Part shown: positions 58,640 to 64,000 of the stretch, piece by piece
How the letters are laid out: each line of letters begins with the position of its first letter
Position numbering within the stretch: position 1 is the first letter of the stretch
DNA from: QHVT01 sp036399015
Lineage (GTDB): Bacteria > Acidobacteriota > Thermoanaerobaculia > Gp7-AA8
Reading direction: 5' to 3'
DNA length: 64,000 nucleotides
NCBI GenBank assembly: GCA_036399015.1
Contig: DASWNW010000124.1
Location: forward strand, 1-64,000
The notes under the pieces: generated by a model
What the model saw: the letters and a program-made list of their open reading frames with translations, nothing else
The model's database searches: none
Told to the model about the DNA's origin: nothing
Program-made: the position numbers and the translations under genes

Positions 58640-60496
58640 ATGAAACGCCTCACCCTGCTTCTTCTCCTGCTCGCCGCCGTCGCCTGCCGTGATGAACAGC
58701 CGCGGCAGACCTCTTCCACGCAGCCGCCGCCGAAGCCGGCGGAGAGCGCCGCGCGCGATCCGCACTCCTACTCGCGCCCCGACGAGGTGCGCGTCGAGCA
58801 CATCAACCTCGACCTCGGCGTCGACTTCGCGAAGAAGCAGCTCTCCGGCACCGCCACCTTGCGCATCAAGAACAACGGCGGCGCCAAGACGCTCGTCCTC
58901 GATACGCACACCCTCGACATCCGGCGGGTGACGCTGCAGCCGGGCGGGACGCAGGCCCCCTTCACCCTCGGCAACGCGGATCCGATCTTCGGCAGTGCGC
59001 TGACCATCCCGGTCAATCCCGACACCACCTCCGTCGCCATCGAATACACCTCCAGCCCCGGCGCGAAGGCGCTGCAGTGGCTCGACCCCGCCATGACCGC
59101 GGGGAAGAAGCACCCGTTCCTCCTCTCGCAGTCGCAGGCCATCCTGGCGCGCACCTGGGTGCCCTGTCAGGACTCGCCCGGCGTCCGTTTCACCTACGAC
59201 GCCACCGTGCGCGTGCCGAAGGAGCTGCTCGCCGTCATGAGCGCGGAGAACCCGCAGGCGAAGAACGAGCAGGGCGTCTACCAGTTCCGGATGCCGCAGC
59301 CGGTGCCGTCGTACCTCCTCGCGCTCGCCGTCGGCGACATGGAGTTCCACCCGTTCGACACGCGCAGCGGCGTCTACGCCGAGCCCTCCGTCCTCGACGC
59401 GGCCGCGCGCGAGTTCACCGACATCCCGAAGATGATGCAGGCCGCCGAGGCGCTGTACGGGCCGTACCGGTGGGGGCGTTACGACGTGCTGGTGCTGCCG
59501 CCCAGCTTCCCCTACGGCGGCATGGAGAACCCGCGCCTCACCTTCCTGACCCCGACCATCATCGCCGGCGACAAGTCGCTGGTCGCGCTGATCGCCCACG
59601 AGCTCGCGCATTCCTGGTCCGGCAACCTCGTCACCAACGCTACCTGGAACGACTTCTGGCTCAACGAGGGCTTCACCACCTACTTCGAGCACCGCATCAC
59701 CGAGCAGCTCTACGGCCGTGAGTACTCCGAGATGCTCTGGCTCCTCGGCATCACGGAGGTGAATGACGAGCTGCCGACGCTCGACGCCAAAGACCAGCAT
59801 CTCTACGTCGACCTGAAAGGCCGCGATCCGGACGAGGCGCCGACGCTCGTCTACGAGAAGGGGGCGCTCTTCCTCCGCCTGCTCGAGGAGACGGCGGGAC
59901 GGCAGCGCTGGGACCAGTTCCTCCGCGGCTACTTCGACAAGTTCGCTTTCAAGCCGATGAACACCGAGATCTTCAAGGCGCATCTGAAGGAGTCGCTGCC
60001 CGACGTCGTGCAGAAGGTGAACGTCGATCAGTGGATCCACGGGCCTGGGCTGCCGGCGAACGCGCCGAAGCCGCGCTCCGAGGCCTTCACGAAGGTGGAG
60101 CAGGCGGCGAAGGCGTACGCGCAGGGAGGAAACCCCGACGCCATCCCGCTCGACAAGTGGTCGTCACACGAGCGGGTGCATTTCATCCAGTCGCTGCCGG
60201 TGCTGCCGCCGGAGCGGCTGGCGATGCTCGACGGCCGGTTCGACCTCAGCGACAGCGGCAACAACGAGGTGCTGTCGGCGTGGCTCGAGAAGTCGATCGA
60301 CTCCCGCTACAAGGGCGCGTATCAGGCCATCGAGCGCTTCCTGACGACGCAGGGGCGGCGCAAGTTCCTCAAGCCGATTTACGAGAAACTGGCGAAGAAT
60401 CCAGAAGACCTCGCCTTCGCAAAACAGATCTACGCGAAGGCCCGTCCGACCTACCACCCCGTTTCTCAGGCCACAATCGACGAGATCCTGAAGTAG
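58640..60496 (+). CDS. M1-family aminopeptidase lipoprotein (LTA4-hydrolase-like)
   Basis: A 618 aa exported zinc aminopeptidase. LLLLAAVACRD gives a lipobox Cys near residue 16. GGMEN (about residue 294) and HELAHSW (about 326) with a Glu in LNEGFTT 18 residues on form the M1 active site; a YEKGALF Tyr region follows. The C-terminal part is of the LTA4H/aminopeptidase B type. It would act on N-terminal residues of peptides in the periplasm. Confidence 0.93.
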   Translation: MKRLTLLLLLLAAVACRDEQPRQTSSTQPPPKPAESAARDPHSYSRPDEVRVEHINLDLGVDFAKKQLSGTATLRIKNNGGAKTLVLDTHTLDIRRVTLQPGGTQAPFTLGNADPIFGSALTIPVNPDTTSVAIEYTSSPGAKALQWLDPAMTAGKKHPFLLSQSQAILARTWVPCQDSPGVRFTYDATVRVPKELLAVMSAENPQAKNEQGVYQFRMPQPVPSYLLALAVGDMEFHPFDTRSGVYAEPSVLDAAAREFTDIPKMMQAAEALYGPYRWGRYDVLVLPPSFPYGGMENPRLTFLTPTIIAGDKSLVALIAHELAHSWSGNLVTNATWNDFWLNEGFTTYFEHRITEQLYGREYSEMLWLLGITEVNDELPTLDAKDQHLYVDLKGRDPDEAPTLVYEKGALFLRLLEETAGRQRWDQFLRGYFDKFAFKPMNTEIFKAHLKESLPDVVQKVNVDQWIHGPGLPANAPKPRSEAFTKVEQAAKAYAQGGNPDAIPLDKWSSHERVHFIQSLPVLPPERLAMLDGRFDLSDSGNNEVLSAWLEKSIDSRYKGAYQAIERFLTTQGRRKFLKPIYEKLAKNPEDLAFAKQIYAKARPTYHPVSQATIDEILK

Positions 60497-60497
60497 A

Positions 60498-61415
60498 ATG
60501 CCGGCCAATCCCCCGCGGTACAGGCAGTACAGGCTGAGCATGACAGAGAAAGAACGGGAAGCCCTCGAGCTTTGTGACGCCGGGTTGCAGCACATGTGGC
60601 GGGGTGAAGTCGACCACGCGATCGACGCATACGATCGCGCGGCCGTCGTCGCCTTCTCCGAAGACACGCGCGAGCTGATCACCATCCGCAAGGCGGAGGC
60701 GCTCCTCGCCGCCGAGCGCGACGGTGCCGAGATCGCCGCCCTCCCTGGCATCGTCATGCGGCGCCGTTCGCCGCGTCATGTGTATCTCGCCGCGAATACG
60801 CTGCAGCGCCGCTACTGCGAGAGCGACGACCGCAAGAAGGCCATCTTCTACGGTGAGATCGCCCGCGGCGCGGCCAACGAGCTCGGGGACCCGCTCTCCC
60901 GCGCCTCCGTTCTCAACCACCTCGGCATCACCCTGGTCATCGACTCCCAGTTCGCCGCGGCGATCGAGATCTTCGAGGAAGGGCTCGACGCGGTCGACGC
61001 CGTCCGCGGCGATGCCTCCATCCTCGCCGCCGCCATGCGGGTGAACCTCGGCGGCGCGAAGGTGCTGAGCGGGGCGTACCCGGAAGGCATCCGGCTGATC
61101 GAAGAGTGGATGGGCGGGCTGGTCGAAGACTACGAGCGCGCCGAGGCGCTGCTCGACCTCTGCTTCGGCTACATGGAGCTGGGACAGCACGAGATCGCCG
61201 AGCTGTACGGCCGCCGTGCCCTCGAGCTGGCGACGGTGAAGCGCCAGATCCGGAACGCGAACCACCTCCTCGGAGAGCTCTGCCTCCGCACCGGACGCTA
61301 CGACGAGTCGGACGCCTACTTCGACGTCGTCGCTGGCTTCTATCCTGAATTCAAAAACGTGAAGCAGCTCCTGGTTGCCGTCGACCTGTGCGTTGTGGTG
61401 AACTGGAAAGCCTGA
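60498..61415 (+). CDS. TPR-containing protein
   Basis: A 305 aa soluble protein made of helical repeats of tetratricopeptide type (for example DAIDAYDRAAV, AAIEIFEEGLDAV, IAELYGRRALELA, YDESDAYFDVVAGFY). No enzyme domain. The ATG one base after the peptidase stop is used; a second ATG at 60540 is possible. It may be a scaffold for the neighbouring genes; function unknown. Confidence 0.75.
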   Translation: MPANPPRYRQYRLSMTEKEREALELCDAGLQHMWRGEVDHAIDAYDRAAVVAFSEDTRELITIRKAEALLAAERDGAEIAALPGIVMRRRSPRHVYLAANTLQRRYCESDDRKKAIFYGEIARGAANELGDPLSRASVLNHLGITLVIDSQFAAAIEIFEEGLDAVDAVRGDASILAAAMRVNLGGAKVLSGAYPEGIRLIEEWMGGLVEDYERAEALLDLCFGYMELGQHEIAELYGRRALELATVKRQIRNANHLLGELCLRTGRYDESDAYFDVVAGFYPEFKNVKQLLVAVDLCVVVNWKA

Positions 61416-61420
61416 GACCG

Positions 61421-62416
61421 ATGACGTCCCGTCTGGCTACAGCAGCACTCGCTCTCCTTCTCACCGCGTCCGCGTACGCCGGTGAGATCCAGACCGTGCT
61501 CGCGCCCGACAGCACGCTGTACACGATCGACGGCGGCAGCGGCCACGCGGGGCTCGAGCTCTCGCACCGCGCCGGCGACGTCGCCGAGGCGCTGCTCGTG
61601 CCGGGCACGGACGACGAGGCGAACGAGTCCGACGCGCGCCTGCTGTGGGACAGCGCCACCGATACGCTGTACGTCCTCTGGCACAGCGCCTCGCCCGACC
61701 GCGACGCGATCATGCTGGCCGGCCTGAGCGGCGGCGTCTGGTCCGAGCCGATGGCCATCGCGGACGGCGCCTCCGTCAGCCGACTCGGCCTGCAGGCGGC
61801 GCTCACCCGCGCCGCGGTCGACGGAGAAGAAGGAACCGGCCAGGCGACGCTGATCCACGCCGCCTGGTGGAGCATGGGAGCGCAGCCGGCCGCCGAGTAC
61901 GCGCTGATCGCGTTCGAGGATGGGCAGCACGTCTCCACCAGCGTCAACGCGCTCGAGGAGCTGGCCGGCCGCCGTTCCACGCAGAGCGTCGAGGCGGAGG
62001 AAGTCGGTGCGCCGCTGCATCCGCCGCTGGCGATGGCCCGCGCCGAGAACTCGGTCGACGTCGTCTTCGGCTCCGAGCGCAACACCCGCATCACTCGCGT
62101 CCGTCTCGACCCCCGCCGGGTGCAGGGCGACGCCCGCATCTGGAAGCCTTCCGGCCGCACCGGCGCCGACACCGGCCCCGCGCGCCTCGTCGCCGCCGAC
62201 TCCGCACCGGTGCAGGCGTTCATCAGCAAGGGCCGCATCGTCCTCTACGACCCGGGCGCGAAGTTCCGCTACGTGGTCCTCGAGAACGGTGTCTGGAGCC
62301 CGCTGCGGATGATCCAGCTCGACGAGAAGGTCACCAGCGACAAGCTGCTGCGCGAGCTGCACCGCACCGTGTCGGAGCAGGCCGCGGCCGACGACGCGGC
62401 CGAGCAGCAGAAGTAG
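61421..62416 (+). CDS. Secreted protein of unknown function
   Basis: A 331 aa protein with a signal peptide (SRLATAALALLLTASAYA) and a beta-rich body with spaced W/Y and acidic residues (YVLWHSASPDRDAIM, TLIHAAWW, VVFGSERNTRITRV). These suggest a beta-propeller or sialidase-like fold. The C-terminus is Ala/Glu-rich. No family is recognised. It follows the TPR gene by 5 bp and ends 10 bp from the convergent purA. Confidence 0.6.
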   Translation: MTSRLATAALALLLTASAYAGEIQTVLAPDSTLYTIDGGSGHAGLELSHRAGDVAEALLVPGTDDEANESDARLLWDSATDTLYVLWHSASPDRDAIMLAGLSGGVWSEPMAIADGASVSRLGLQAALTRAAVDGEEGTGQATLIHAAWWSMGAQPAAEYALIAFEDGQHVSTSVNALEELAGRRSTQSVEAEEVGAPLHPPLAMARAENSVDVVFGSERNTRITRVRLDPRRVQGDARIWKPSGRTGADTGPARLVAADSAPVQAFISKGRIVLYDPGAKFRYVVLENGVWSPLRMIQLDEKVTSDKLLRELHRTVSEQAAADDAAEQQK

Positions 62417-62426
62417 CCCCTGCCGG

Positions 62427-63713
62427 CTACCGGAGGATGGTCTCTTCGCGCCGCGGCCCGGTGGACACGATCGAGGCCTTCGTCTCCGTCTCGTCCTCGA
62501 TGAACCGGACGTAGTCCTTCGCCGCCTGCGGCAGCTCGTCGTACGAGGTGATCCCGGCGGTGGAGGTCTTCCAGCCCGTGAACGTGCGGTACTCCGGCTG
62601 GTAGTCGTTGTGCTCGACCGCGAAGGCGGGGAAGGTGCTCCAGGTCTTGCCGCGCACCTTGTAGGCGACGCAGACGCGGATCTCCTCGAACTCGTCCAGC
62701 ACGTCGAGCTTCGTGATGGCCAGTTCGTCGAGGCCGTTCAGCATCGCGGCGCTGCGGAGCACCGGGAGGTCGAGCCAGCCGGTGCGGCGAGGGCGCCCGG
62801 TGACGGTGCCGAACTCGTTACCCCGCTTGCGCAGATGCTCGCCGTGCGCGTCGTCCAGCTCCGTCGGGAAGGCGCCCCCACCGACGCGGGTGGTGTAGGC
62901 CTTGGCGACGCCGAGGACGAGGTTGACGTGCTTCGGCGCGACGCCCAGGCCGGTGCAGACGCCGCCGACGACGGTGTTCGACGAGGTGACGTACGGATAC
63001 GTCCCATGGTCGATGTCGAGCATCGCCCCCTGGGCGCCCTCGAACATGACCCGCTTCTTCGCCCGGATCTGCTGGTTGATCCATTCGGTGCCGGCGGTGA
63101 TGCGCGGCCCGATGATCTCGCCGTAGCGGACGTAGTCGTCGTAGAGCTTCTTCGGATCGAAAGTCTCGGCGTGGTAGACCGTGCCGAGGACCGCGTTGCG
63201 CTCCGCGCAGGTGAACTCGATCTTCTGCTTCAGCACCGCCGGGTCGACGAGATCGGCGATGCGGATGCCGTAGCGCCCGACCTTCGACTCGTACGCCGGG
63301 CCGATCCCGCGGCCGGTCGTGCCGATCTTGGCCACCCCCGCGGCCTCCTCGCGCGCGATGTCGAGCGCGCGGTGGTAGGGGAGGATGCAGTGCGCCGAGT
63401 CGCTGATGAGGAGGTTCTCCTCGATGACGATGCCGGCCGCCCGGAGGTTGTCGATCTCCGACAGCAGCGCCTCGGGGTCGATGACCATGCCGTTGCCGAG
63501 GAGGCACAGCTTGTCGCGGTGGATGATGCCGGAGGGGATCAGCCGCAGCGCGAAGTGCTGGTCGGCGAACTTCACGGTGTGCCCGGCGTTGTGCCCGCCC
63601 TGGTAGCGCGCCACGACGTCGAAGTCTTCGCAGAGAAGATCGACGATCTTCCCCTTCCCCTCGTCTCCCCACTGCGCGCCGATGACCGCTACGTTCTGAA
63701 CCTTGTTTCTCAT
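62427..63713 (-). CDS. purA: Adenylosuccinate synthetase
   Basis: A 428 aa GTP-dependent enzyme converting IMP and aspartate to adenylosuccinate in AMP synthesis. The N-terminal GAQWGDEGKGKIVD (about residues 11-24), GGHNAGHT, GTTGRGIGPAYE and VRGKTWSTFPAF match the family, with the active-site Asp and His in the first two motifs. Normal full length. Confidence 0.97.
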   Translation of the reverse strand: MRNKVQNVAVIGAQWGDEGKGKIVDLLCEDFDVVARYQGGHNAGHTVKFADQHFALRLIPSGIIHRDKLCLLGNGMVIDPEALLSEIDNLRAAGIVIEENLLISDSAHCILPYHRALDIAREEAAGVAKIGTTGRGIGPAYESKVGRYGIRIADLVDPAVLKQKIEFTCAERNAVLGTVYHAETFDPKKLYDDYVRYGEIIGPRITAGTEWINQQIRAKKRVMFEGAQGAMLDIDHGTYPYVTSSNTVVGGVCTGLGVAPKHVNLVLGVAKAYTTRVGGGAFPTELDDAHGEHLRKRGNEFGTVTGRPRRTGWLDLPVLRSAAMLNGLDELAITKLDVLDEFEEIRVCVAYKVRGKTWSTFPAFAVEHNDYQPEYRTFTGWKTSTAGITSYDELPQAAKDYVRFIEDETETKASIVSTGPRREETILR

Positions 63714-63744
63714 GTCCGGACGGCGCGGAGACTAGCACGAGTCC

Positions 63745-63828
63745 GTTGCGCGTTGCGCGTTGCCAGTTACCCGGGCAGGATCGTCCAGGCGGGGAGGCCC
63801 GGGCAACCCGCTACACGCAACGCGCAAC
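63745..63828. repeat. Inverted heptamer repeat, GTTGCGC type (locus A16)
   Basis: The left units are GTTGCGC, GTTGCGC, GTTGCCA and GTTACCC. The right units are GGGCAAC, CCGCTAC, ACGCAAC and GCGCAAC. All are in 7 bp phase, with a spacer of about 28 bp. It lies in the divergent promoter region of purA and the following gene. Confidence 0.9.
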
Positions 63829-63845
63829 CAGCCACGGCTTGTAAA

Positions 63846-63874
63846 TTGCTCCCCCCTCCCAGGAAGACTATATT
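63846..63874 (+). promoter_or_regulatory. Candidate sigma70-type promoter for the last gene
   Basis: TTGCTC at 63846 and TATATT at 63869 are spaced by 17 bp, with the -10 matching consensus at five of six positions and the -35 at three. Transcription would begin near 63881, shortly before the GGAGG ribosome site. Confidence 0.5.
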
Positions 63875-63896
63875 CACCGCCGACGGAGGCGCCTCG

Positions 63897-64000
63897 ATGG
63901 AAACGCAGAACATCACCGCGGTCCCGCAGCCGATTTACTCCCCGACCCCGGTGGCGGCGGAGCAGTTCGTCGACGGCATCCGCCGGCTGTCCGAGGGGCT
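63897..64000 (+). CDS. Partial CDS, 5' end only, unrecognised
   Basis: The first 34 codons are visible before the window ends. The ATG is preceded by GGAGG at 63885-63889, about 7 bp away, and by a candidate promoter. The start METQNITAVPQPIYSPTPVA is Pro-rich, followed by EQFVDGIRRLSEG. No family can be named from this much sequence. Confidence 0.7.
   Translation, partial: METQNITAVPQPIYSPTPVAAEQFVDGIRRLSEG

Overview
The window is high-GC, densely coded chromosomal DNA from a diderm (Gram-negative) bacterium. It carries an Mla-type lipid transport operon, several lipoproteins with lipoboxes, SecA with a C-terminal zinc tail and a class A penicillin-binding protein. The mix is secreted S9, S46, M28, M1 and HEGYPGHH-type peptidases, a Ser/Thr kinase fused to a TolB-like domain and TPRs, and a secreted beta-helix/Calx-beta protein with ELR repeats. 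This resembles Acidobacteriota (for example Thermoanaerobaculia or Vicinamibacteria-like lineages), but that is inference from gene content and was not tested by phylogeny. There are no rRNA genes, CRISPR arrays, transposases or phage genes. Two tRNAs (Lys-CTT, Leu-TAG) lie around 33.0 kb.

Layout. (1) 0.2-1.25 kb: mutY, divergent from a gas-vesicle operon at 1.25-7.9 kb. The order is gvpF-like, PhyH-type dioxygenase, gvpG, tandem ArsA-like ATPase, a second gvpF/L, a tiny gvpA/J-like gene, a third divergent gvpF/L, gvpK, gvpJ-like and gvpA. No gvpN or gvpO is seen. (2) 8-15.3 kb: secreted beta-helix protein, S9 peptidase, membrane AlkP-like protein and an M50 protease. (3) 15.4-20.6 kb: a small ORF, secA, proC, a DinB-like gene and an exoD-like gene. 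(4) 20.8-28.7 kb: a candidate fatty-acyl/polyene-type biosynthetic cluster. It has two flavin halogenase-like FAD enzymes, an AMP-ligase, ACP, a hotdog dehydratase-like protein, an intact KS, a KS partner lacking all catalytic residues, and a GT2 glycosyltransferase. (5) 28.8-32.9 kb: M28 peptidase and ParA/MinD-like ATPase, divergent from a CRP/FNR regulator and a CDP-alcohol phosphatidyltransferase. (6) 33-41.5 kb: tRNAs, tig, clpP, clpX, lon, engB and rho. (7) 41.5-48 kb: HEGYPGHH-type lipoprotein, small membrane proteins and S46 peptidase. (8) 48-56 kb: class A PBP, mlaE-F-D, ugd and UDP-glucuronate decarboxylase. (9) 56-64 kb: kinase-TPR, M1 peptidase, TPR protein, secreted protein, purA and the start of another gene.

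The most unusual structure is in the DNA between genes. Sixteen loci carry short-period tandem repeats, mostly 7 bp units of the form GTTNNNN. At fifteen of them the same units reappear, wholly or in part, in inverted orientation (NNNNAAC), giving long imperfect hairpins. Each locus uses its own unit sequence, and two loci use 8 or about 9 bp periods. A second family of double hairpins (core GACGGGCT...AGCCCGTC flanked by CTGGAG) occurs at several gene boundaries. It is translated in the same reading frame inside two P-loop ATPase genes, and at one site it forms a textbook intrinsic terminator. A third hairpin motif, resembling repeats I recall from many proteobacteria, occurs once at 56.04 kb.
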